Below are positions 24,306-31,525 of a stretch of 41,638 nt of DNA, piece after piece. The stretch is from contig JAKVBV010000021.1 of assembly GCA_022446965.1 (NCBI GenBank), forward strand, positions 1 to 41,638. Reading direction: 5' to 3'. Positions within the stretch are counted from its first letter, which is position 1. The number at the start of each line of letters is the position of its first letter. The notes under the pieces are model-generated. The model was not told the DNA's origin and did no database searches. It saw nothing but the letters and a program-made list of their open reading frames with translations. The position numbers and the translations under genes were made by a program. The DNA comes from Phycisphaerales bacterium (lineage in GTDB: Bacteria; Planctomycetota; Phycisphaerae; Phycisphaerales; SM1A02).

Positions 24306-25507
24306 CAGGGCTGATCCTGGTCCACCAGCAACATGCCGGCCACAGGCGTGGGCACCGCACTGGCGATGATGCGATCACCCTGATCGAGGTTGAGATCAAC
24401 GATCACGGTGTCCAAGGTGCCCGCGAGAACATTGACCGGCTGAATGCGAAGCCTGCTGTCCACCCCGATCACCCAGACAACATCACCCTCACGCAGTACC
24501 GACCGCGGCAGCACGACGGCGTCATCTCGTGACGGACCTTGCAAGGTGACGGCGACATAACTGCCCAGCAGCAGTGGCATCCGTTGACCCACCGCCTGAT
24601 CGAGCGGCCGATCCACCTGCACCAGTACTCGCGCCTGCCGCCCGGCCCCGTCAACTGAACCCAGCAGTCGATCAATGCGACCGACATAGGTGGCAGCTGT
24701 GCCGTCGGCCAGCCGAACCTCGATGGTCGCTTCGCCACCAGGCACATCACCACGAGGCAGCTGCACGCGGGCGAGTTCCTCCATGGGGACACCAGCCTCC
24801 ACCCACCAGGCATCAATGCCGACGAGCGTGGCCAGCACCGTGGTTGGCCCGACCAGCGAGCCCTCCGCTACCGTTCGTTGCTGCACCATGGCGTCGAACG
24901 GCACTTCGACCCTGGTACGGGCGAGCGCCAGTTGTGCTTCTTCCACGCGCGTCCGGGCTGCTTCCACCGCCGACTTGGCCTCACGTAGATGCGGGCCACG
25001 CAATGCGAGATCGGATTCTGCAGCCTCGAGCGATAGATCGCCCAACACACCACCAAGCAACTCGAAGTCGTTGCGCGCGATCCGCGATCTCCCTTCTTCG
25101 ACCTGCAGGTTGAACTTCGCTGTAGCCAGCCCGGCTTGAGTCTGCTGCAACGCCAGTTCGAAATCGCGACGTTCGATCTGCGCCACGAGCGTGCCCTTGG
25201 GCACCACCCTGCCTGGCGTGAGCGCCTCGTCAACCACGGTTACACGACCGGACACTTGCGGCTGCAACGAGACGGTGCGACTGGGCTTCACTTCGCCCCA
25301 TGCCAGCACATCGAGGCGATGACTGGCCTGCTCGGTGCCGATCGTCCGCACGGCCGTGGCCAACTCGGTACGTTCCACCCGCGGGGGCTGTTCACGTGCA
25401 CTGAACAGGGTCATTGCCGCCAGGACACCCAGGCCGAGAAAGCCCACGGGAACCAGCACACGAATCAACGACATCACGGGACGAGCCTTCTTGGCCAGTG
25501 CGTTCAT
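24305..25507 (-). CDS. RND efflux periplasmic adaptor (membrane fusion protein)
   Basis: 400 residues. One N-terminal membrane anchor (VLVPVGFLGLGVLAAMTLF) is followed by the HlyD/AcrA order: half lipoyl motif VSLQPQVSGRVTVVDEALTPG, a helical hairpin (about 130-215, with LQQTQAGLATAKFNLQ), the second half lipoyl RVEVPFDAMVQQRTVAEGSLVG, beta-barrel IDAWWVEAGVPMEELA, and a membrane-proximal domain. It bridges the pump and the outer-membrane channel. The start has AAGGAGG four bases upstream and overlaps the outer-membrane-factor stop as ATGA (25504-25507). The long open frame further upstream is inside that neighbouring gene. Confidence 0.93.
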   Translation of the reverse strand: MNALAKKARPVMSLIRVLVPVGFLGLGVLAAMTLFSAREQPPRVERTELATAVRTIGTEQASHRLDVLAWGEVKPSRTVSLQPQVSGRVTVVDEALTPGRVVPKGTLVAQIERRDFELALQQTQAGLATAKFNLQVEEGRSRIARNDFELLGGVLGDLSLEAAESDLALRGPHLREAKSAVEAARTRVEEAQLALARTRVEVPFDAMVQQRTVAEGSLVGPTTVLATLVGIDAWWVEAGVPMEELARVQLPRGDVPGGEATIEVRLADGTAATYVGRIDRLLGSVDGAGRQARVLVQVDRPLDQAVGQRMPLLLGSYVAVTLQGPSRDDAVVLPRSVLREGDVVWVIGVDSRLRIQPVNVLAGTLDTVIVDLNLDQGDRIIASAVPTPVAGMLLVDQDQP

Positions 25508-26928
25508 GTCTCCTCCTTCGACAGCACGCGCCGGGTATTCACCGGCGGTTCCAGGTCCTGCATCCAATCCCCGCCCAGGGCCAGATAGAGATTTGCGCGA
25601 TAGACCAACCGTTGCCGCCGCGCTTCGACATGCTGTCGCTGCAGGCCTTGCAGCACCTGCACGGCGTTGATGACATCGAGGTACTCCGCCAAACCGTCGG
25701 CGTACTGCAGATGCGCCTCGGCCAACTGCGCCTGTGCGATGCGGATCTGTTTCTCGATTTCGATCAGGAGCGCGTCTTGCCACTGCTCACGCTCAAGTGC
25801 GTCGTCCACTTCTCGCGTGGCCGTGAGGAAGGTGTCTGTCCAGGCAGCCAGACGCTCCTGGACGGCCGCTTCCTGGCGATCAACTTCGAAACGGCGGCGG
25901 TTGGCGTCAAAGATCGGCTGAAAGAACGAACCGCCGATGGCGACGGTGGTCATGTCGATCGGGCCGCCAAAGTTCGACGCGTGCAGATCGCCGTCGATCG
26001 TCAAACGCAGCGCCGGCAGACGGTCAGCGACCGCCGCCGCGACAGCGTGATCCGCCGCGGCCAGCGCGTGATGTGCCCCGCGAACATCAGGTCGCCGTAC
26101 AAGAAGATCCGCCGGTGCGCCCAAACTGGGAAATGGCGGCACTTCTGGCAGGAAGTCCTCGACCATGCCTTCGGGCATCGACTGTGGGGCGCGGCCCACG
26201 AGCGTGGCCAGCGCATTCCAGGACACGCCCAACGTGGCTTGGGCCGGCGGGATCATCGCCCGGGCAGCTTCCACCTGTTGACGTTGCTGCAATACCTGCA
26301 GTGCGGTTCCGAGCCCGTTGGCGTAGCGATACTCCACTGACTGCAGCAGCGCCTCGGATACCGCCACTTGTTCGTCGAGCACCTCGAGCAGTTCAGATGT
26401 GGCACGGATCGTGAACCATGCATCGGCCACCTGACCGGTCAGGGCCAGCGCCGTGGCGTGCACCTGCGCCGCACTCGCCTGAGCTGTCAGTTGGGCGGCT
26501 TGAGCCGTGTTGGCGATGCGCTTCCACACGTCGATTTCCCACGACAACCCAGCCCCCACGATCACGCTGGTCGCACCACTGGAGCCACCTGGAACACCAC
26601 GAACGTCTGTCTCGGTGTGCGACAGATTCCGCGATCGCACGGCAACTTCCGGCAGCAGCGGCGCGTGCGCGATACCTGCCTGGGCTCGGGCCTGCGCCAT
26701 TCGTGCCCACGCCTGCCGCAACGACTGGTTGTGTGCCAAGGCCTCGTCGATCCACTGATCAAGCATGGGATCGCCGTAGGCTCGCCACCACTGCTGGGGA
26801 TGGGGATGGCCTTCAGGCACATCCCCCCAGGACAGCGGCACGTGGACATCAGGCAGTGCCCGATCGTGCACGGGATGCACGGTGCACCCGCCCAACACCA
26901 CCAGGATGCAGCACGCACGCTTCATCAT
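25504..26928 (-). CDS. Outer-membrane efflux channel lipoprotein (TolC/OprM/NodT type)
   Basis: 474 residues. The N-terminus MMKRACCILVVLGGCTVHP has a lipobox-like LGGC, so it is probably a lipoprotein. The mature part holds two outer-membrane-factor repeats, with WWRAYGDPMLDQWIDEALAHNQSLRQAWARMAQAR at the entry in typical form, LSWEIDVWKRIANTAQAA, LVRRPDVRGAHHALAAADHAV and a coiled tail ending LALGGDWMQD. It would form the exit duct of the RND pump. The ATG at 26928 overlaps the TetR stop as ATGA; a second ATG follows directly at 26925. Confidence 0.93.
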   Translation of the reverse strand: MMKRACCILVVLGGCTVHPVHDRALPDVHVPLSWGDVPEGHPHPQQWWRAYGDPMLDQWIDEALAHNQSLRQAWARMAQARAQAGIAHAPLLPEVAVRSRNLSHTETDVRGVPGGSSGATSVIVGAGLSWEIDVWKRIANTAQAAQLTAQASAAQVHATALALTGQVADAWFTIRATSELLEVLDEQVAVSEALLQSVEYRYANGLGTALQVLQQRQQVEAARAMIPPAQATLGVSWNALATLVGRAPQSMPEGMVEDFLPEVPPFPSLGAPADLLVRRPDVRGAHHALAAADHAVAAAVADRLPALRLTIDGDLHASNFGGPIDMTTVAIGGSFFQPIFDANRRRFEVDRQEAAVQERLAAWTDTFLTATREVDDALEREQWQDALLIEIEKQIRIAQAQLAEAHLQYADGLAEYLDVINAVQVLQGLQRQHVEARRQRLVYRANLYLALGGDWMQDLEPPVNTRRVLSKEET

Positions 26929-27521
26929 GACACCCCAGCCGCTTGACGAATGCCGGCGATCGTCATGGTGGTCACGTGATCGGCGATGGCCTCGGGGTTC
27001 GACGATGGCACGCCCTCGAGCTGCTCCAGCAGCCCGGTGCTCCCGCGATAGATGAGGCACTGGCCCACCACCGACAACGCGATGCGTGATACCGATTGTT
27101 GGTCAAGCGATTCATTGCCGACCGCCGCGATGATGTCACGCAGCGCGTCGAACACCGGCTGCATGCCACGCTGCACGAGTTGCTCCATGGCGCCGGTGGG
27201 ATTGGACCGTTCATGGACCATGAGTCGGTCAACCAACTGCGCGTCTGAGGCCGTCAATCGCCGGACGTACCACAACACCCACGCGTGCAAGGCATCCACT
27301 GGATCGGCATCTGCCAGTGTGGGCATGGGCGCATCGGCCAGCGATTGATACGCATCGAGCAGGACCTGCGCATAGAGCGAGGCCTTGTCACCAAAGTGGT
27401 AGTTGACCGCTGCGATGTTGACGTCGGCGGCCGTGCACAAATCACGTACGCGGGTGCCATGCAGACCGCGGGCGGCGAACTGCACGCTGGCAACATCCAG
27501 AATGCGTTGACGGGTGGACAT
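26925..27521 (-). CDS. TetR/AcrR family regulator (CecR/CerR-like)
   Basis: 198 residues. The N-terminal helix-turn-helix spans residues 3-50 (RQRILDVASVQFAARG, VRDLCTAADVNIAAVNYHFGDKASLY). The C-terminal part has LMVHERSNPTGAMEQLV and MQPVFDALRDII, matching the DUF1956 (CerR-type) ligand domain found in CecR, a regulator of efflux genes in E. coli. It is the first gene of the operon and overlaps the outer-membrane-factor gene by four bases, so it probably represses itself and the pump until a ligand binds. The candidate operator is 27536-27548. Confidence 0.92.
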   Translation of the reverse strand: MSTRQRILDVASVQFAARGLHGTRVRDLCTAADVNIAAVNYHFGDKASLYAQVLLDAYQSLADAPMPTLADADPVDALHAWVLWYVRRLTASDAQLVDRLMVHERSNPTGAMEQLVQRGMQPVFDALRDIIAAVGNESLDQQSVSRIALSVVGQCLIYRGSTGLLEQLEGVPSSNPEAIADHVTTMTIAGIRQAAGVS

Positions 27522-27535
27522 GGGAATGCAAACAC

Positions 27536-27548
27536 CTGTTCCAAACAG
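27536..27548. promoter_or_regulatory. Candidate TetR operator palindrome
   Basis: CTGTT-CCA-AACAG, a perfect 5-base inverted repeat lying 15 bases before the TetR ATG and 8 bases downstream of the -10 box, i.e. at or just after the expected transcription start. The position suits a repressor site. It is short for a TetR operator, so the call is tentative. Confidence 0.45.
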
Positions 27549-27556
27549 TTGATTGA

Positions 27557-27585
27557 ATTCTAGCCCACACTGATAGCCTGCACAA
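27557..27585 (-). promoter_or_regulatory. Sigma-70-like promoter of the efflux operon
   Basis: On the minus strand, a -35 box TTGTGC (27585-27580) and a -10 box TAGAAT (27562-27557) are separated by exactly 17 bases. The local sequence is AT-rich compared with its surroundings. Transcription would begin near 27550 and run into the TetR gene at 27521. Confidence 0.6.
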
Positions 27586-27632
27586 GTGCTTTGTTATCAA
27601 TCTGTTGTGATCAGATCCGTGCCCGGCAGGCC

Positions 27633-28202
27633 TCAGATGGGGTCAAAATCACTGGGCCCCAGCCCGCGCGGCTTGAGCATGCGGGCGGGCGAGCCCACGC
27701 AAATCGACCAGCTCGGCAGATCCTTGAACACATCCGAGCGGGCCCCCACCACGGTGCCATCGCCGATGTCCACCCCTGCGGCGACAAAGCAATCGGCCGC
27801 CACCCAGGCTCGGTCACCGATGACGATCGGCTTGGGCACCAATGGGAAGTCGACATGCTCGTGGTCGTGGGTGGCGCCGCACAGATAGGTGTACTGACTG
27901 ACCACGGCATGAGCCCCGATGGTCACGCCGCCCACGTTGTACACGTCAACGTCATTGGCAATGCACGCATGCGCGCCCATGGTGAGCCGGCTTGGACACC
28001 AGATCACAGCCTTGGGATAGATGCGAGCGGTGGGATGCAGCTTGGCGCCGAACACACGCAGCAGCATGTTGCGCCACAGATGGCACGGACGCGGCGTCCA
28101 GCGAAACAACAGCACGTAGGCGAAGGCCCACAGCACACGGGCGATCTTGTTGCCCATCGTGTGCGGCGAAATGCCCTGCTTGGGTGTGCCGTTGTCGCTC
28201 AC
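27633..28202 (-). CDS. WcaF-like left-handed beta-helix acyltransferase
   Basis: 189 residues, GTG start nine bases after the formyltransferase stop. A short helical N-terminus (RVLWAFAYVLLFRWTPRP) precedes hexapeptide repeats: LHPTARIYPKAVIWCPSRL, ACIANDVDVYNVGGVTIG, VVSQYTYLCGATHDHEH, IVIGDRAWVAADCFVAAGVDIG. The His pair in GATHDHEHVDFPL is where WcaF-type O-acetyltransferases carry their catalytic His. The end ICVGSPARMLKPRG is typical. It probably acetylates a sugar of an exported polysaccharide, in the cytosol or at the membrane. It is the last gene of the saccharide cassette. Confidence 0.88.
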   Translation of the reverse strand: MSDNGTPKQGISPHTMGNKIARVLWAFAYVLLFRWTPRPCHLWRNMLLRVFGAKLHPTARIYPKAVIWCPSRLTMGAHACIANDVDVYNVGGVTIGAHAVVSQYTYLCGATHDHEHVDFPLVPKPIVIGDRAWVAADCFVAAGVDIGDGTVVGARSDVFKDLPSWSICVGSPARMLKPRGLGPSDFDPI

Positions 28203-28211
28203 AGCGCCACC

Positions 28212-29000
28212 CTACCGCAACCTGTGCCCACGAGCCTTGAACCGCCGCATGTCCTCCCGTGTGGGCATGCTGAAGTCGCTCGACTGAGCCTCTTCGTTGG
28301 GCATGGTCTCGGGATCCCCCGCCCGAACCTTGTGCACGCACTCGATGATCGCCTCGGCGGCAAGGTCTTTGGAGCGGGCCATGACGTCTTCGAGGCAGTC
28401 GTGTGCCTTGAGCGTGTAGCGCTTCTGCACCACGATCGGCCCGTCGTCGAGCTTCTCATTGACGAAGTGCACGCTCACACCACCCTCGCGTTCGCCATTG
28501 GCGAGCGTCCAGAAACTGGGCATCAGACCGCGATACTTGGGCAGCAGTGCGCCGTGGCAGTTCACGATGCCACGAGGCGTCTGCTCCCGGAGCGCCTTGC
28601 CGTAGAACTGGGTGCCCGAGATGGACAGAATGAACTCCACACCCTGATCACGCAGCATGGCTCGGAACGCGTCGGAGTTCACATTGAGCGCCTCAGTCAC
28701 GTCGACGCCGTACCGCTTGGCCACCGCCTTCACGCTGTGGCACGTACGGGTGGATCCGAGGATGTCATTGACGATCTTGCCCTGGATCTTCTTCCAGACA
28801 AAGCGACGAAACTTCCACTGGAAGTACCCAAAGCCGTAGAGCTTGAGCAGGTCCATCGCAGTGCCGAAGAGGGACCGCTTGCCCTGGGCGACACTCTGAA
28901 TGTTCACACCCATGCAGTCGTCGCCGAATTCACGCAGCACCTTGTCGAGCACCTTGGGCAGATAGAAGGGCTCGTTCTGAATGAACACGTAGAACTTCAC
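28212..29000 (-). CDS. Formyltransferase family protein in a saccharide cassette
   Basis: 262 residues. The catalytic core of the methionyl-tRNA/GAR formyltransferase fold is clear: GIVNCHGALLPKYRGLMP (N147, H149) and EKLDDGPIVVQ, whose Asp pair (185-186) completes the Asn-His-Asp set. The N-terminal half is Lys/Phe-rich and differs from tRNA formyltransferases, and no C-terminal OB domain is present, so tRNA is an unlikely substrate. In polysaccharide loci such enzymes N-formylate amino sugars with 10-formyl-THF. No aminotransferase is visible here, so the acceptor is unknown. Its ATG overlaps the GT4 stop as ATGA (28997-29000). Confidence 0.85.
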   Translation of the reverse strand: MKFYVFIQNEPFYLPKVLDKVLREFGDDCMGVNIQSVAQGKRSLFGTAMDLLKLYGFGYFQWKFRRFVWKKIQGKIVNDILGSTRTCHSVKAVAKRYGVDVTEALNVNSDAFRAMLRDQGVEFILSISGTQFYGKALREQTPRGIVNCHGALLPKYRGLMPSFWTLANGEREGGVSVHFVNEKLDDGPIVVQKRYTLKAHDCLEDVMARSKDLAAEAIIECVHKVRAGDPETMPNEEAQSSDFSMPTREDMRRFKARGHRLR

Positions 29001-30226
29001 GCCGTGATCGCCTTCTCGACTTCGTCACAGAATCGACCACAGAGCGATGTCTTGGAGTACTCACGGCGGATGGTTTCTTGCGCCCGCTCGCCCATGGCAC
29101 GCAACTCGTCGCGTGAGGTGGCGGCGATCGCCTTGAGGGTGTCCACCGCACCGTCGACATCACCGTGGGCGATGTGCCAGCCGATGTTGTTGTCCGCCAC
29201 GATGTCTGATGCATGACATGGATCCGGTGCCAGCAGCAGAATGGGTCGCCCCACAGCCATCGCGCCGTAGATCTTGCACGGGTGCACCACACCAACCACG
29301 TCATCGCCGACCGACACCAGATGCACGTCGGCGGCGCTCAGGGAATAGCGCAACGTTTCAAACGGCTGATAGGGCATCGAACGGATGTTGGAGGGTTGAT
29401 GCTCGGCGATCGTGTCGTCGACATCCTTCTTACCCACACCACCACCAATGAAGAGGAACTCCATGGTGTCGTCGTCCTGCAACTTCAAGGCGGCATCCAA
29501 CACCGTGCGCACCGGGGTAGAGAACCCGTGATTGCCGGAGTACATGATCACGAACGACTTCGGGTCGACGTTCGCCTGCCGCCAAGGGTTGTCTGCATGA
29601 TCGATCATCTCCATGTGGTCGTCGTGAGGCCACGGTGGCATGACTGCCGTCTTGCCGGAGATATCTCGCTTCTTTTGCAAGCGTGCTTCCATGAAGCGGT
29701 CCAGCGGCACGATGCGTCGGGCCCGACCGAGGATGCGCCGATTGAGCCAGTTCATGCAGCGTACGGGCAGCGAACCGTCCTTCACCTTGCCCAGTTCGAT
29801 CACCTGGTCAGGATTGAGATCCATCACCCAGTAACAGATGGGCGTTCGGCGCAACCATGACACCACCAAGGCGGCCACAGGACACATCGGCGGAGATGTG
29901 CTCACCACGATGCATGACATGCGCCTGGTGAACAGCCCCATCAGCATTTCCTGCACCATCAGCAGCACGGCGGCAAGCACCCGCAGGGGCAGGCTCTTCT
30001 TGCCGAACGAACTCAATGGCAGACGACGAATCTCGACACCGTCACGCACCTCATGCAGGGGGTACTTGCGGCTGGGATCGTCATAGCCTCGGCTGGCCGC
30101 GAGCACCTTGACGCGGTGCCCACGACGAACCAACTCGGCTGCCGCATCGTGCATGTGCTGACCGACACTGGCCGGATCAGGCACATAGACCTGCGTCAGG
30201 ACGAGGATGGTGCCTCGCGTACGCAT
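28997..30226 (-). CDS. Glycosyltransferase family 4 (WbuB-like)
   Basis: 409 residues with a GT-B two-domain arrangement. The N-lobe starts GTILVLTQVYVPDPASVGQHM and has AAELVRRGHRVKVLA. The C-lobe starts at FVIMYSGNHGFSTPVRTVLDAA. The nucleotide-sugar site is seen as VVGVVHPCKIYGAMAVGRPILL, the WbuB-type form of the family EPxGxxxxE region. GT4 enzymes of this group transfer a sugar to a growing O-antigen or exopolysaccharide unit at the inner membrane face. A hydrophobic stretch (LRVLAAVLLMVQEMLMGLF) could dip into the membrane. The epimerase stop is only four bases upstream. Confidence 0.9.
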   Translation of the reverse strand: MRTRGTILVLTQVYVPDPASVGQHMHDAAAELVRRGHRVKVLAASRGYDDPSRKYPLHEVRDGVEIRRLPLSSFGKKSLPLRVLAAVLLMVQEMLMGLFTRRMSCIVVSTSPPMCPVAALVVSWLRRTPICYWVMDLNPDQVIELGKVKDGSLPVRCMNWLNRRILGRARRIVPLDRFMEARLQKKRDISGKTAVMPPWPHDDHMEMIDHADNPWRQANVDPKSFVIMYSGNHGFSTPVRTVLDAALKLQDDDTMEFLFIGGGVGKKDVDDTIAEHQPSNIRSMPYQPFETLRYSLSAADVHLVSVGDDVVGVVHPCKIYGAMAVGRPILLLAPDPCHASDIVADNNIGWHIAHGDVDGAVDTLKAIAATSRDELRAMGERAQETIRREYSKTSLCGRFCDEVEKAITA

Positions 30227-30230
30227 GAGC

Positions 30231-31223
30231 TCAGGCGTTGGTCTTCGACCCGTACTTGGCGAGGTACTCGGCCTCGATCCAGTCGTAGGTCTTCTTCATG
30301 CCGTCACGCAGCTTGATGCCCGGAGCCCAGCCCAGACGGTCCATGATCATGGTGTTGTCCGAGTTGCGGCCGTTCACGCCCTTGGGCGCGTCGAGCTTGT
30401 GCGTGCGTTCCAGCTTGATACCGGCAATGTCCTCGACGATGTCCACCAGACCATTGATCGTGGTGAGTTCGTCACTGCCGAGATTGATCGGCTCGAGGAT
30501 GTCGCTGTGGGTGATGTCTTGGATGCCCTTGATGCAGTCGTCGATGTACATGAACGACCGGGTCTGCTTGCCATCACCCCAGATCTCGATCGAGTGATCG
30601 CCGGTGTGCTTGGCGTGAATGACCTTGCGGCAGATGGCTGCCGGCGCCTTTTCGCGTCCACCTTCCCACGTGCCTTCGGGCCCGTAGACGTTGTGGAAGC
30701 GGGCAACGCGGCAATACATGCCGAAGTCCTCGCGGAAGTGGCGACACATGCGCTCGGAGAAGAGCTTCTCCCAGCCGTAGCCGTCTTCGGGCATGGCGGG
30801 GTAGGCGTCTTCTTCCTTCAGCGGAATGACGTCTTCACTCACCTGCTTGTCGGCGTTGTACACACACGCGGAGGAGGAGTAGAAGTACTTCTCACATCCG
30901 CAATCCCGTGCGGCCAGCGTCATGTGCACATTGATGAGCACGGACAACATGCACAGGGCCTTGTTGTTCTCAATGAAGCCCATGCCGCCCATGTCGGCGG
31001 CAAGCTGGTACACCTCTTGCATGCCTTCGCAGGCCGCGTAGCAGGCGTCTTTTTCCTGCAGGTCGGCGACGACGTTTTCGGCCTCATCGTGGACCTGGTA
31101 CCACTGGTCGTAGGGCTTGATGTCCACGCTGCGGACACGATGCCCCTGCTCGAGGAAGGTCTTCACGAGGTGGCCACCGATGAAGCCGCCACCACCGGCG
31201 ACGAGAATGGTCTTCTGCGACAT
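30231..31223 (-). CDS. GDP-mannose 3,5-epimerase-like SDR enzyme
   Basis: 330 residues. The Rossmann motif GGGGFIGGHLV (10-20) binds NAD. The rest follows the plant GDP-mannose 3,5-epimerase closely in motif and spacing: LAADMGGMGFIENN, SSSACVYN (C120), DGYGWEKL (Y149, K153), RFHNVYGPEGTWEGGREKAPAAICRK (K192), GDGKQTRSFMYIDDC and GVNGRNSDN. C120, Y149, K153 and K192 keep the spacing of the Arabidopsis residues C145, Y174, K178 and K217, as I recall that enzyme. It would convert GDP-D-mannose to GDP-L-galactose and/or GDP-L-gulose in the cytosol. It is first in the cassette and probably supplies the sugar for the GT4. Confidence 0.88.
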   Translation of the reverse strand: MSQKTILVAGGGGFIGGHLVKTFLEQGHRVRSVDIKPYDQWYQVHDEAENVVADLQEKDACYAACEGMQEVYQLAADMGGMGFIENNKALCMLSVLINVHMTLAARDCGCEKYFYSSSACVYNADKQVSEDVIPLKEEDAYPAMPEDGYGWEKLFSERMCRHFREDFGMYCRVARFHNVYGPEGTWEGGREKAPAAICRKVIHAKHTGDHSIEIWGDGKQTRSFMYIDDCIKGIQDITHSDILEPINLGSDELTTINGLVDIVEDIAGIKLERTHKLDAPKGVNGRNSDNTMIMDRLGWAPGIKLRDGMKKTYDWIEAEYLAKYGSKTNA

Positions 31224-31525
31224 GTCTGGGTTGGATCCTGTGTCCTGAGTGGGGTCTTGTCGTGCGGGTCACTTGCCCCCCCGGGCACAGCATCGGCCCC
31301 GGTTGGGGGGCATCCTGAGCCACAGGTGGCAAAATCGCGATGATAGCACAACACCGTGCTGCTCGGCAGCGGTCCAGAACCACTCCAGACGCTCCCTAAA
31401 TATCGTGTTGGCAGCACTATGCGCCCAGCGCAGGCCAGGTTCGCGCCGGGGCAGGAACTTCCTCGGATACCCCCTGTCCTGCGGCGAGATGCTACAACCG
31501 CTGTTCTTCCCCTTTGGAGCCCCCT
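31224..31525. other. Divergent intergenic region (302 bases)
   Basis: It separates the epimerase (-) and tricorn (+) genes and should hold both promoters. I see no gene. An inverted repeat AGCAC-AACACC-GTGCT lies at 31345-31360. An AT-rich island, CCTAAATATCG, lies near 31395-31405. A C-run (31275-31281) and a G-run (31312-31318) could pair loosely. No convincing -35/-10 pair was found for either gene. GGAG at 31516-31519 is the tricorn ribosome site. Confidence 0.5.

Noticed and set aside
31407-31424. TTGGCAGC...TGCGC resembling a sigma-54 promoter before tricorn
   Set aside because: The spacing between GG and GC is nine bases, not ten, and no activator gene is near.
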